A stretch of DNA of 64,000 nucleotides from an uncultured Bizionia sp. (GTDB lineage: Bacteria; Bacteroidota; Bacteroidia; Flavobacteriales; Flavobacteriaceae): NCBI GenBank assembly GCA_947496215.1, contig CANMCF010000011.1, positions 1 to 64,000 of the forward strand, given 5' to 3'. The position numbers and the translations under genes are program-made. Below, one piece after another: positions 52,542 through 62,182 of this stretch. Every line of letters starts with the position of its first letter. Positions within the stretch are counted from its first letter, which is position 1. The notes under the pieces were generated by a model, which did no database searches, was not told the origin of the DNA, and was given only the letters and a program-made list of their open reading frames with translations.

Positions 52542-53621
52542 CTATTGACTTTTCAATTGTTTTTTCTTATCAAAGGAGATGACTTTTGGATATGCTTTGC
52601 CAGAGATTATCAAATCATCGTTTGAGTCTTTTATTATGTATGTTGCTCCAATTTTTTCAATGAAGACAGAAGTGATGGCATTGGTGTTGCCATCATTAAG
52701 ACCTCCATCATTTATTGGGAATAAATTGGATAAATCCTGTTGTTCGCTAAATGTATTGTTCTTGTTGAATCCAAGAATGGCTGGGATGTTGCCACTTGCC
52801 ATATTGCCATTGGTTGTCCAAAGACTAGCATCTATTCTGTACAATGCATTAGGAGCGTTTACTGGTATAGTAATGGACTCTGGACAATCATTGTAACTAA
52901 AGGCTACAAAGGTACCGTCTTGATAAAGTTCCAAATCCATATCCAAACCTGTGTTTATATCACAGACATCGGTGGTTCCTAAGTAATTTCCATCCCAGTT
53001 GAAATTGATTGTAAGGTCTTCTATAGGTGAGTCTTCTATGTTAATGGTAATGATCTCATCGATTGTAGCTTTTAAATTTGACGTTGAACTTATTCTTAGC
53101 TTGACTGATCTCGATCCATTTTCTATGAGATCTCCTTTGGTTTTTATGCTTAACTGTAGGTTTTCCTCAAAAGGGTCATAGCAGGTATAATATCCTGAAC
53201 CTCCTAGGTAACCAAAGGAGAATTCACCTCCTCCGAACCAGCTGCGGTACATATTTCCTGATAGTTCACTGCATGGGGCAACTTGAAAGGTTGCTTCGTT
53301 TGGGTGAATTGGAAAATCGATATCATCCAATTCAAATAAATCGAATCCATTCCCGTTTAAAACCTCTCCCACCGGGACAGGATTGTTGTTGTCATCCAAA
53401 ATGTCTATTCTAAGGTCTATTTTGGTGTCTACGGCATAATCAAGAGTCATATTGAAAACAGCAGTTTCTCCCTCAGTAACAGTTGCAGTGTTATTTTGAA
53501 GAACAAGTCTCGGCTTACCTTCCTTGGCTATCGTGTCGTCATCTTCACATGAATGAAGCAATAAAACACCAACAATGGCGAATACTGATAGCATTATTGA
53601 TTTTGATATTGTATTTTTCAT
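52542..53621 (-). CDS. SusCD-associated lipoprotein (Calx-beta/Ig-like)
   Basis: The protein has 359 residues. Lipobox L-L-H-S-C precedes EDDDT. The Ig/Calx-beta-like part (ATVTEGETAVFNMTLDYAV, SRSVKLRISSTSN) and the C-terminal part (FNWDGNYLGTTDVCD, DMDLELYQDGTFVAFSYNDCPESI) are paralogous to the gene at 39703. It is the last gene of the third operon. I infer a surface ligand-binding or accessory lipoprotein of the SusCD complex. Confidence 0.8.
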   Translation of the reverse strand: MKNTISKSIMLSVFAIVGVLLLHSCEDDDTIAKEGKPRLVLQNNTATVTEGETAVFNMTLDYAVDTKIDLRIDILDDNNNPVPVGEVLNGNGFDLFELDDIDFPIHPNEATFQVAPCSELSGNMYRSWFGGGEFSFGYLGGSGYYTCYDPFEENLQLSIKTKGDLIENGSRSVKLRISSTSNLKATIDEIITINIEDSPIEDLTINFNWDGNYLGTTDVCDINTGLDMDLELYQDGTFVAFSYNDCPESITIPVNAPNALYRIDASLWTTNGNMASGNIPAILGFNKNNTFSEQQDLSNLFPINDGGLNDGNTNAITSVFIEKIGATYIIKDSNDDLIISGKAYPKVISFDKKKQLKSQ

Positions 53622-53629
53622 AATTTGTA

Positions 53630-54463
53630 CTATTGTTTGGTGTAATAATTAGTGTATGTTCTATTTCCACTGGTGAAACTGATTTCATAGATAATTCTGA
53701 TATCTCCATTCGGGAACACTTCACCATCGGTTCCATCCGATGTCAAGCCTCTTACCGTATTGGAATAAAAACCTTGTGCAAGTCCTTGGGAGGGAACAGT
53801 TATATCTCCACAAATGTCAATAAAGCTATAGCCTTGGTCAGGAGCAATTGTACCTGCCGCCCAACCTCCTGTTGTTATCGTTTTGAATGTGTTTACATCA
53901 GTGGATATTATATTTTGTATGCCATGATTCCAAGTAGCTCCATCATCTCTCGATATATCTACTTGATAACTGAAATTCGAAATGTCGGATTGACAACCAA
54001 TGAAGATGATCTTTATAGTTCTTTGCATGTCTGTGGTCGTGGCGACGTTACCAGGAAGTAAATTTAAAATAAGCTCGGTAGGCACATTTGGATTGAAACT
54101 TCCTGTGTTGACACTTATCGGTAATTCTCCAAAGTCTCTATGTGCGGGAAGTATAATGCTGGACGAGTTTAAGTTGAATTCGATACCTTGTTGAGCTGTA
54201 CTGTTGGAATCTATTTCGAAAGGGATTTCCAAATCTGTTTCAGAAAAGCCTTTTCCCCCTCCTAGAAATACCATGCGGATAATGTTCTCAACAGTGCCTA
54301 TGTCTGAAAAGTGACTTATGGTTTCTATTGATTTTGAAAAGCCGACAACTATTGGTGTGTTTGCTTGATTGACTTCTTGTTGGGATTGTTCATCATCTAC
54401 CAAGCAAGAGTTGGCCAATAGGAAAGTCATTAGTATAACGGATATTGATTTTATTTTTTTCAT
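53630..54463 (-). CDS. SusCD-associated lipoprotein, SusE-like position
   Basis: The protein has 277 residues from the ATG at 54463 (MKKIKSISVILMT), chosen because it gives a clean lipoprotein signal with lipobox A-N-S-C and LVDDEQ after it; a longer frame to 54490 overlaps the SusD stop. The C-terminal 120 residues (NFSYQVDISRDDGATWNHG, FKTITTGGWAAGTIAPDQG, IDICGDITVPSQGLAQGFYS) are about 70 % identical by eye to the gene at 40695. Confidence 0.8.
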   Translation of the reverse strand: MKKIKSISVILMTFLLANSCLVDDEQSQQEVNQANTPIVVGFSKSIETISHFSDIGTVENIIRMVFLGGGKGFSETDLEIPFEIDSNSTAQQGIEFNLNSSSIILPAHRDFGELPISVNTGSFNPNVPTELILNLLPGNVATTTDMQRTIKIIFIGCQSDISNFSYQVDISRDDGATWNHGIQNIISTDVNTFKTITTGGWAAGTIAPDQGYSFIDICGDITVPSQGLAQGFYSNTVRGLTSDGTDGEVFPNGDIRIIYEISFTSGNRTYTNYYTKQ

Positions 54464-54474
54464 AGTTTTGTTTT

Positions 54475-56010
54475 TTAGTTTACGTCCCAAAATATTTTGG
54501 TGTTGAATGCAGAATCGACTGTTTGCCCAAAAGCATTGACATTTTGTGAATTTCCTGTGTATTCAGACGTAGGATATAATAACCTGAAAGGTCTGTTTGG
54601 CCTTGTGGCAATTTCTGGAAGAGGCATATTGCTAGGGAATCCAGTCCTTGTATATTCAACCCATGTCTCAATACCATTCGTTCCACCTAGATCCAGCCAC
54701 TTTTGAGTGATTATGGCTTCAAGTTTATTTGGAGTTCCTACCCATCCAATTTTATCTACGTTGTCCGATTGTGTTAGGTAGTTGCCTATGGACGCGCCCA
54801 ACCTGTCAAAGGAAGCTGTTATCGCAGATTGAAACAATACTTTGGCATCTCCACTTGTCAAAAGTGATTTGTGAACAGCTTCAGATTGCAAGAAAAGCGA
54901 TTCTGAAGCAGTCATGATGTAACCATCTTGTTCTGGAGCAGATAATAGGCCAGGACCTATGCGAGATGGTTGGCCATTTCCTCCTTGGGTATTTCCTTGT
55001 ATCGTTGTTTGTGATCCTCTAACAGCGTAAAGTCTTTCCAGTCTGGTGTCAGATACACCAGTGGTCGTCCCATCGAGATATTCTACCAAAAATGTGGCTG
55101 GCCCAGCTCTTCTGTTGGAGAACGTTGCGCTGGCATCGTTGCCGAATTCACCTGCTGCGTAACCAAAGGTCGCAGCAAATGGATTCATTCTGCCAGCTTG
55201 ATCTGCGTATCCTGGATTGATCGTGACGTCGTCATCTGGGCCAAGGAATGCTGTAGTCGGGCTGTTCAATGTTGCGAATTCACTGTTTACGAAGTTTAAA
55301 ACATCATTTTCAGAGGGATTGGCCAATGCAAAGTCGTACATACGCAACAATAATCTTAGTTTAACAGTATTGCCAAACCTTATCCATTTGTCTATGTCTC
55401 CATTCATGATCACATCGTTCGAACCAAGCTGAACTACTGTTGTGGTGTTGGTATTGTTGATTTGATCTATGGCTTCATTTATTTGATCGATAAGAGAGAT
55501 GTAGATTTCTTCCTGATCATCATATTTTGGGAAAAGATTGTCTCCTCTTTGATGAATTTCAGAAAAAGGAATGTCTCCATACAGATCAACCAAATATTGA
55601 AAGAAAAAAGCTCTGTATATTTTGGAAACGCCTTTGAAATAATCATAATTTCTAGGAGTTTCATTGTTGATTATTTGTGTCAAGTTACCAGTTCTGGCCA
55701 TCAAACCGTCCCAAATGTCGCTATAGAAATCTGTAGACAGTTGGTATTGGAATTCGTCAAAATAAGGTGCTTGAATCTGTTGAGTGTTACCAGACCAAGT
55801 GGCAATCATAGTGTTGCCTAGTTCATTCATTCTTGTCATGAGTACACCGGCAGGAATCGTTTGAGCTCCAGGAAGTATAACTTCAGGAGCTAATTCTTCT
55901 ATGACCGTACCGTTAGGATCTTCGTTTACTAAAACATCTTCGCATGAAGTAGTCATTAGAAAAACTACAGCTATGATGAAGAGTTTGTATATGGTATTTG
56001 TTTTTTTCAT
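54475..56010 (-). CDS. SusD/RagB-type nutrient-binding lipoprotein
   Basis: The protein has 511 residues. Lipobox M-T-T-S-C precedes EDVLVNEDPNGT. LPGAQTIPAGVLMTRMNELGNTMIATWSGN and HQRGDNLFPKYDDQEEIY parallel the SusD protein at 41547, marking the two as paralogues of the SusD-like_2 group. It begins 4 bases after the SusC stop. Confidence 0.92.
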   Translation of the reverse strand: MKKTNTIYKLFIIAVVFLMTTSCEDVLVNEDPNGTVIEELAPEVILPGAQTIPAGVLMTRMNELGNTMIATWSGNTQQIQAPYFDEFQYQLSTDFYSDIWDGLMARTGNLTQIINNETPRNYDYFKGVSKIYRAFFFQYLVDLYGDIPFSEIHQRGDNLFPKYDDQEEIYISLIDQINEAIDQINNTNTTTVVQLGSNDVIMNGDIDKWIRFGNTVKLRLLLRMYDFALANPSENDVLNFVNSEFATLNSPTTAFLGPDDDVTINPGYADQAGRMNPFAATFGYAAGEFGNDASATFSNRRAGPATFLVEYLDGTTTGVSDTRLERLYAVRGSQTTIQGNTQGGNGQPSRIGPGLLSAPEQDGYIMTASESLFLQSEAVHKSLLTSGDAKVLFQSAITASFDRLGASIGNYLTQSDNVDKIGWVGTPNKLEAIITQKWLDLGGTNGIETWVEYTRTGFPSNMPLPEIATRPNRPFRLLYPTSEYTGNSQNVNAFGQTVDSAFNTKIFWDVN

Positions 56011-56014
56011 TTTT

Positions 56015-59000
56015 TTAGAAATTAAGTTTTACATTCATAGAATAGAATCTAGTTGGAGGTGTTTGTCCATAACCACCAATTCCAGAACCTATTTCCGGAT
56101 CGTTATACCCTCTGTTTTCCTTTGGTGTGGCTACTAATAAGTTCCGACCACTGATTCCTATGGAAAGATTGTTTAACAATGTGCTCTTGAGCCAGTCGCT
56201 AGGAACGGTGTAGCTTAGAGCTACTTCCCTTAACTTGAAGGCTGTCGCATCCAAAATGAAATTTTCATCGACTCCAAGGAAATTAGGGCTTTGTATGAAT
56301 GACTGATATGCCCTGTATGGATTGGCAGAACTATAGGATGGACCTGTTAATACAGTGGTGTTCGTAACACCAGAGCCAACCACGGATGAGTTTGGGAATA
56401 TGAAATGACCACGACCATTTTCCGCAGTGATGAAAGATCTACCTTGACCAGTTAGATTGTTGTATATTCCAGAATAGAAGACATGACCAGTTCTGTAATC
56501 CGCAATGGCACTTAATCTAAAACCCTTATATGATATTTCTGTTCCGAAGTTTAAAATGTAATCAGGAGTAGTCTTCCCCAATACCTTTAAGCCTGAAGCA
56601 ATTCTTGGAACACCATTGGCATCAATTAGTACTCTGCCCTGGTCATCTCTTTCGTAGGCACTACCTTGAATTAGGGGGTATTCTTGACCTTGTATGGCAT
56701 AAATGCCTGGTGAGCCATTACCCAATGTGTCGGAATCATCGGTGATTTTTGTGGCTATGGTTTTTTGTGACGCATAGCTGAAGTTTAAGTCCCATTTTAA
56801 ATCTTCGGTTTTCAAGGGAGTTAGCCCAAGATCCAACTCATAGGCATTGGTTTCTGTCTTACCAACGTTTATGCCAGCACTGAACACACTGGTTGCACTG
56901 GATACCGAAGCACTAAGTATTTGGTTGTCGTTGGTGTAGAAGGAGTAACTTCCGTCCAAGGTGATCCTTGGAATGCCTCCACGTTTCAAGAGTTCTAGGT
57001 TTATATTTGCTTCGTAAGTGTTTATGAATTCGGGTTCGATGGCATTGTCGAATGTCGTTGTGGGAATCAAGAAGGAGTTTACTCCGCTTGGGAAAGGGAA
57101 TGCTCCTGGTCTAAAACCAGTATCAAACAAACTGTGAGAACCCAAGGCAGATATGTTTGCTACCTTTACATATCCTCCGGATATCTTCATTCTATGCAAC
57201 GTATTGCTCCTTATGCTAGGGAAAGCTTTTGTGGGTATGAAAGCTACGCCAGCCGACCCATAGACGAACCCGATGTCTTTTAGGGTTCTTCCTGGGGATT
57301 GCAGTCTGGAGTCCCATTCTTTTCTTGCTGCTAGATTTACATATAGATAGTTTTTGTAGCTTAAATCTGCATTCAAATAAACAGACTGTTGTTTGGATCT
57401 TGAAGTGAAATCGGTAACATTGATTCCGCTTGAAATGTTCTCTACGGTATATAGTCCAGGCAATGTCAATTGAGTTCCTGCAGTGGTATGATTGAATGCA
57501 TTGACTTCAGTTGCATTGAAACCGATTAATGACTTTAGTTCTATGTCTTCAGTTAATTTATAATTGAAGTTTGTTATCAAGTCCGTATACAAGCTCTTTG
57601 AATTGGTACTGTTCACAGTCAAGGTGGATTGTATGTCTCTACCATCCCCAGTTACGGTATAAGCTTCAACATAGTCATTGCGGTATTGTATCCCATTTCC
57701 ACTGTTAGTTACAATGTTACTCCTCAGTACGGTACTGATGTTGTCATTGAATTGATAGGACATTTCTGCCGATAGATCAGATCTTATGTTTTTTGATTGT
57801 GCTCTCTGATTGTTTCTTATCCAGTATGGGCTATTCCCAAAAGCTGTCCAATGATCTCCATTGCTTCCTGATGAAAATTGGGATATGTCAATATCACTCG
57901 GAGCTTGGGAAAGTTGACCATAGACGCCTCTGGAAACATTTTGTTTTTCATTGGTAAGACGAGCATTTCCAGAAACAGACAGTTTTCCAAAGGTTTTACC
58001 TGCACTAAATGCGAGGAAATCCTTTTTATAGGCATCTCTATCTATGATGCCTTCCGTTTTTCTTCTATTTGCAGTTAAAGAGTAGAAACCTTCACTGTCT
58101 CCGCCAGAGACAGAAACTGTGTTCTGTAATGCAGTGCCAGTTTTAAAAAAGTCTTTTATGTTGTCTTTTTTAAACGAATAGGTTTCATATCTAAAATCAT
58201 CTACGGTAGGGTAAGGTAAACCTACTGGCTGTATGGAGCCATCGTATTCGGGACCCCAGGAACCTTGGTCGAATGCATCGATTTCTCCCCAATACCCTTT
58301 ACCATAGCGGTCTTGTAGTTGTGGAAGGAACGATATGTCTTCGAAGGTAACCGTACTGGATAGATTTACACTTACCTTGCCTTTGTTTTTGTTTCCTTTC
58401 TTGGTCGTTACCACGATGACACCATTTCCACCTCTTGAACCATAGAGTGCTGCACCATTGGGACCTTTGATGACATTGATGGATTCAATGACTTCTGGGT
58501 CCAAATCCGAAAGAATCCCTGCCGAGGATATTACATTGTCAATAACGACCAGAGCAGAATTGCTGCCAGACAAGGATCTGGTTCCTCTAAGCCTAATGGA
58601 TGTCGATGGGTTGACACCTGTGTTGGTGGTGTTTATTTGTAATCCGGAAACTTTACCCGCCAACGATTGTACTGCATCTGGGTTGTTGGCAGCTACGATT
58701 TCTTCTGCCTTTACATTTTCATAGGCAGTAGTAATTTCATCAGGTTTTCTTTTTATACCTACAGCACCAGTAATGAGGATTTCCTCGAGAGCTGAAGCTT
58801 CTTCTATCATAGTAATATTAATGGTGTTGTTATTGTCAACAATTTGTTCTACCGTTTTGTAGCCTAGGAAGGAAAAAACAATGGTATTCCCAATACTTAC
58901 ATTTAGGGTGTATTTGCCATCAAAATCACTTTGTGTGCCATTGCTGGAACCTTTTTCGATAATGTTGACACCGGGTAAGGGAACCCCGTCCTCATCAAAG

Positions 59001-59092
59001 ACAGTACCGGAAATGGCCTTTTCTTGTGCGAAAGATAATTGCACGATAAACGCTAAAAACAGCGTTAAAATTACACTAGTTTTCGTTTTCAT
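56015..59092 (-). CDS. SusC/RagA-family TonB-linked outer membrane transporter
   Basis: The protein has 1025 residues from the ATG at 59092 (MKTKTSVILTLFLAFIVQLS, then FAQ), a proper signal peptide; the in-frame ATG at 59158 would add an unlikely leader. CarboxypepD_reg (ISGTVFDEDGVPLPGVNIIE), linker EEASALEEILITGAVGIKRK, plug (SIRLRGTRSLSGSNSALVVI, INVIKGPNGAALYGSRGGNG), barrel ending YSMNVKLNF. It is paralogous to the SusC at 43041 along its length. Its promoter region holds an inverted repeat instead of the 29-base block. Confidence 0.95.
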   Translation of the reverse strand: MKTKTSVILTLFLAFIVQLSFAQEKAISGTVFDEDGVPLPGVNIIEKGSSNGTQSDFDGKYTLNVSIGNTIVFSFLGYKTVEQIVDNNNTINITMIEEASALEEILITGAVGIKRKPDEITTAYENVKAEEIVAANNPDAVQSLAGKVSGLQINTTNTGVNPSTSIRLRGTRSLSGSNSALVVIDNVISSAGILSDLDPEVIESINVIKGPNGAALYGSRGGNGVIVVTTKKGNKNKGKVSVNLSSTVTFEDISFLPQLQDRYGKGYWGEIDAFDQGSWGPEYDGSIQPVGLPYPTVDDFRYETYSFKKDNIKDFFKTGTALQNTVSVSGGDSEGFYSLTANRRKTEGIIDRDAYKKDFLAFSAGKTFGKLSVSGNARLTNEKQNVSRGVYGQLSQAPSDIDISQFSSGSNGDHWTAFGNSPYWIRNNQRAQSKNIRSDLSAEMSYQFNDNISTVLRSNIVTNSGNGIQYRNDYVEAYTVTGDGRDIQSTLTVNSTNSKSLYTDLITNFNYKLTEDIELKSLIGFNATEVNAFNHTTAGTQLTLPGLYTVENISSGINVTDFTSRSKQQSVYLNADLSYKNYLYVNLAARKEWDSRLQSPGRTLKDIGFVYGSAGVAFIPTKAFPSIRSNTLHRMKISGGYVKVANISALGSHSLFDTGFRPGAFPFPSGVNSFLIPTTTFDNAIEPEFINTYEANINLELLKRGGIPRITLDGSYSFYTNDNQILSASVSSATSVFSAGINVGKTETNAYELDLGLTPLKTEDLKWDLNFSYASQKTIATKITDDSDTLGNGSPGIYAIQGQEYPLIQGSAYERDDQGRVLIDANGVPRIASGLKVLGKTTPDYILNFGTEISYKGFRLSAIADYRTGHVFYSGIYNNLTGQGRSFITAENGRGHFIFPNSSVVGSGVTNTTVLTGPSYSSANPYRAYQSFIQSPNFLGVDENFILDATAFKLREVALSYTVPSDWLKSTLLNNLSIGISGRNLLVATPKENRGYNDPEIGSGIGGYGQTPPTRFYSMNVKLNF

Positions 59093-59127
59093 ATTTGTTT
59101 TTTTAATTGTTCGGACCTGAGTTAGCT

Positions 59128-59159
59128 TATGCGTTTTGAAATTTTTGCATAAACGCATA
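59128..59159. promoter_or_regulatory. Inverted repeat upstream of the third SusC gene
   Basis: tatgcgttt (59128-59136) and aaacgcata (59151-59159) are perfect 9-bp arms with a 14-base spacer, centred about 50 bases upstream of the SusC start. It may be an operator for a dimeric regulator or a leader hairpin. The rest of the spacer 59160-59426 shows nothing recognisable. Confidence 0.45.
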
Positions 59160-59426
59160 GCTTAAGTGCCTTGATTGAAGTCAAGGAAACATAAGTATTT
59201 AAATTTATCTAAGAGGTTGGGGTGAGATTTCAAATGACAATGTGTTCTTTAGTCCTCACAAAGAATGCAACAATGTTATTTGTTTAAAATAGTTGTTTAA
59301 TAGCTGTATCTCAGGTTTTGTATGAATTAGTCCACCATAAAAATGGTGATAATTACTAAATAAAACAATGTTAATTGGCTTTTTTTTTGATTTTTTAAGA
59401 AAATATTATTATTTGATGTGCGTTTT

Positions 59427-61121
59427 TTAGAAAAAGGCAATCAAACTCAAGTGTATTTTTGAATTGGAGAATTTGAACTTTTGATTTTCCGTCTTACCAT
59501 TTGCAAAATTGAATTTCAACAACCCTGCCTTGGTGATGATGCCAAAGCCTAGGCCAAAACCATACAAGTTTTCTTTTTGATTGGTGATTTTGTTCTCTAA
59601 TCGAGAATAATCCATAATTGTATGTGTGTATACACTGTTGCTTAATTTGTAGCGATATTCCGTGTTCAATACGCCAAACAAGGTAGCTGCCAAGCTGTTT
59701 TCTTGAAATCCCCTTATTGAGTTTATGCCACCAAATCGTATCAATTCATTGTCCAAGAAGGAGTCGGATGACAATAACGCACCGTTGAGTCTGATGAAAA
59801 GACTATTGCTTTTGTTCAAGTTGAATATGTGGTGTGCATTTAAAGTAACTTTTGTCTGCTTTTCACTGGTGTTGTTTAAGTTTCTATTGCCTAGGCCAAT
59901 TTCTAGGTTTAAAGTAGAGTTGATTTGAAACAGTTGATTGTAATTACGCCTGTTTTCAAAATCATATTTCATTACGTAGAATTTGGATTTGTAATCGTCA
60001 ATGTTCGAAAAATCGTTGTTATCCAGTAAATTATTGGATTCGGTAGTGTCAATGCCCAGAAATATTTTGCTTTTGGAGTCCAATTGATAATATAGCTTTG
60101 CTTTTTGGTTTACGGTGGTAAATGAGGAATCCTTCTTGAATATGTTTAGTTCCAATTCGGTTCCGATGGGGGAGTTGAATAGATAAGGGAGATTCAGTCT
60201 GACTTCGAAGTTCTTCTGTTCACTTTCATCACTCTTGTAAAGGAGCTTGAAGGATTCTCCGTAATTGAAATTATTGTTCAATTCAAGATTGAGATAACCA
60301 TTGAATTCCAGTGCGTTCGTTTCTTCGTTGGTGCTAAACCCTAAAAAGCCATCAAAGGCATTGCTGAGTGTTTTCTCTATATATAGATACAATTGTGTAG
60401 AATCGTTTGTGAATAGAATTTCAGGTTCTTTTATTTGGTTTGCAAAACGTAAGTTGTCCAATGCATTTATTTTCTTCTTTATTGCTTCTATGCTGAAAGT
60501 GCTGTCGGGTTTTATCTTCAGATAATGCTTCAAAAACGATTTTGGGAACTTGTCGTAGCCTTTTATTACAATCTTGTCCAAACCCCTTTTGTGTTTGTCT
60601 TCAATTATGGTAAGATTGGCTTCAATGGTAGTGTTGTCTTTTATTCTTATTTCAGAGAGTTTTAGTTTGGTGAAAGGGAAGCCGCCTTCAGTTATTTTCG
60701 AACTGATGAAGTTCAAGGCGCGTTCAGTGTCATTGAAGGGGATGGAAAAGTGAATGTCCGAGCTCTCGTTGGTGACCAAATCAATGATATCTTTGGTTAC
60801 AATGGAGTTGTCATAATGTATGAGTACGGTATTGTATTTGTTATTGAGGGATATCAAGGCAGTAAGCAGACTGTCGTTGGTTTTTTTCAATGTCTTCAAC
60901 TTGTTTTCAATGTAACCATCCTTGAAAAGCCTTTTGCGAAGGGAGTCTATTTCATTTGATGCCGAGTTGTAGTCGATGAAGTTTTTGCCATAGCCATAAT
61001 TGTTCAGGATCTCTGTTTCGGAATCATTCTGTCCTTTAACTTCCAAATTTAAATTCTGGGAGTATGTTTCCAAGTAGAAGAAAATGAGTGTGAAAAATAA
61101 AAAGTAATGCTGTTTGCTCAC
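59427..61121 (-). CDS. Omp85/BamA-TamA-like outer membrane protein
   Basis: The protein has 564 residues. A signal peptide (ending ETYSQ) is followed by an N-terminal part with short coiled coil (about 55-95) and POTRA-like repeats (GLDKIVIKGYDKFPKSFLKHYLKIK at about 180-205). A C-terminal 16-strand barrel has the conserved L6 motif RFGGINSIRGF (R462-F472), the hallmark of the Omp85 superfamily, and ends in HLSLIAFF with a terminal Phe. Members insert or translocate proteins or lipids across the outer membrane. It is shorter than BamA (about 800), so it is a smaller family member of unknown substrate. It is divergent from the str operon. Confidence 0.85.
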   Translation of the reverse strand: MSKQHYFLFFTLIFFYLETYSQNLNLEVKGQNDSETEILNNYGYGKNFIDYNSASNEIDSLRKRLFKDGYIENKLKTLKKTNDSLLTALISLNNKYNTVLIHYDNSIVTKDIIDLVTNESSDIHFSIPFNDTERALNFISSKITEGGFPFTKLKLSEIRIKDNTTIEANLTIIEDKHKRGLDKIVIKGYDKFPKSFLKHYLKIKPDSTFSIEAIKKKINALDNLRFANQIKEPEILFTNDSTQLYLYIEKTLSNAFDGFLGFSTNEETNALEFNGYLNLELNNNFNYGESFKLLYKSDESEQKNFEVRLNLPYLFNSPIGTELELNIFKKDSSFTTVNQKAKLYYQLDSKSKIFLGIDTTESNNLLDNNDFSNIDDYKSKFYVMKYDFENRRNYNQLFQINSTLNLEIGLGNRNLNNTSEKQTKVTLNAHHIFNLNKSNSLFIRLNGALLSSDSFLDNELIRFGGINSIRGFQENSLAATLFGVLNTEYRYKLSNSVYTHTIMDYSRLENKITNQKENLYGFGLGFGIITKAGLLKFNFANGKTENQKFKFSNSKIHLSLIAFF

Positions 61122-61227
61122 TTTGGCGTTTAATATGATTGCTTTGTAAAACTAACGGAAAAACTATGGATATAATATATGAATTTCAGTAATTTTGAAA
61201 AACGGCTGAAAATTAATCTTTTAGGAT

Positions 61228-61257
61228 TTGAATTTTTAATTTAAATTACTACATTTG
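61228..61257 (+). promoter_or_regulatory. Promoter of the str operon
   Basis: TTG at 61228-61230, a 19-base spacer and TACATTTG at 61250-61257: a full match to the Bacteroidota housekeeping consensus. The leader to the ATG at 61301 is about 40 bases and contains a short cccctt / aaggg hairpin near 61261. Confidence 0.8.
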
Positions 61258-61300
61258 CAGCCCCTTAGAAGAAGGGAACGTAAAATTATATATAAAATAT

Positions 61301-61675
61301 ATGCCAACAATTTCACAATTAGTACGAAAAGGAAGAGCCAAAATAACCAAGAAGAGTAAATCGGCTGCTTTGAATTCGTGTCCTCAAAGAAGAGGGGTAT
61401 GTACGCGTGTTTACACAACGACACCTAAGAAGCCAAATTCAGCGATGCGTAAAGTAGCGCGTGTTAGGTTAACAAATGGTAACGAAGTAAATGCATACAT
61501 CCCTGGAGAAGGTCACAATTTACAAGAGCACTCGATAGTATTGGTTAGAGGTGGAAGGGTAAAAGATTTGCCAGGAGTTAGATACCACATTGTTCGTGGT
61601 GCTTTGGATACCGCAGGTGTCGAAGGTAGAACACAACGTAGATCTAAGTATGGTGCAAAACGCCCTAAAAAGTAA
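61301..61675 (+). CDS. rpsL: 30S ribosomal protein S12
   Basis: The protein has 124 residues, of full family length. It contains [11 protein letters not shown], the [18 protein letters not shown] loop with the lysine linked to streptomycin response, and [20 protein letters not shown] with PGVRYH. S12 lies in the decoding centre of the 30S subunit. It is the first gene of the rpsL-rpsG-fusA operon, 21 bases before rpsG. Confidence 0.98.
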   Translation: MPTISQLVRKGRAKITKKSKSAALNSCPQRRGVCTRVYTTTPKKPNSAMRKVARVRLTNGNEVNAYIPGEGHNLQEHSIVLVRGGRVKDLPGVRYHIVRGALDTAGVEGRTQRRSKYGAKRPKK

Positions 61676-61696
61676 TTAAAACTTTAAGAAGAAGAC

Positions 61697-62176
61697 ATGA
61701 GAAAAAGAGCAGCAAAAAAGAGACCGCTTTTACCAGATCCACGTTTTAACGACCAGTTAGTAACTCGTTTCGTTAATATGATGATGTGGGATGGTAAGAA
61801 GTCCGTAGCTTTTAAAGTGTTTTACGATGCAATTGATATCGTAGACTCGAAAAGAACAGAAGGAGAAGAAAAAACAGCATTGGAAATATGGAAAGATGCA
61901 TTGTCTAACGTTATGCCTCACGTAGAAGTACGTAGTCGTAGAGTTGGTGGTGCTACATTTCAAATTCCTAACCCAATACGTGCAGATCGTAAGGTTTCTA
62001 CAGCAATGAAATGGTTAATTAGCTATTCTCGTAAAAGAAACGAAAAATCCATGGCACAACGTTTGGCCTCTGAAATCCTAGCAGCAGCCAAGGAAGAAGG
62101 AGCAGCGGTTAAGAAAAGAGTTGATACTCATAAGATGGCCGAAGCAAATAAAGCATTCTCTCACTTTAGATTTTAA
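61697..62176 (+). CDS. rpsG: 30S ribosomal protein S7
   Basis: The protein has 159 residues, starting [19 protein letters not shown]. It contains the conserved [33 protein letters not shown] and [14 protein letters not shown]-like ([14 protein letters not shown]) segments. S7 starts assembly of the 30S head by binding the 3' domain of 16S rRNA, and in other bacteria it represses its own operon. It is six bases upstream of fusA. Confidence 0.98.
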   Translation: MRKRAAKKRPLLPDPRFNDQLVTRFVNMMMWDGKKSVAFKVFYDAIDIVDSKRTEGEEKTALEIWKDALSNVMPHVEVRSRRVGGATFQIPNPIRADRKVSTAMKWLISYSRKRNEKSMAQRLASEILAAAKEEGAAVKKRVDTHKMAEANKAFSHFRF

Positions 62177-62182
62177 CAAGAA

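Noticed and set aside
61258-61300. Riboswitch or ribosomal-protein leader ahead of rpsL
   Set aside because: The leader is only about 40 bases with a weak hairpin; too short for a known riboswitch or autoregulatory structure.
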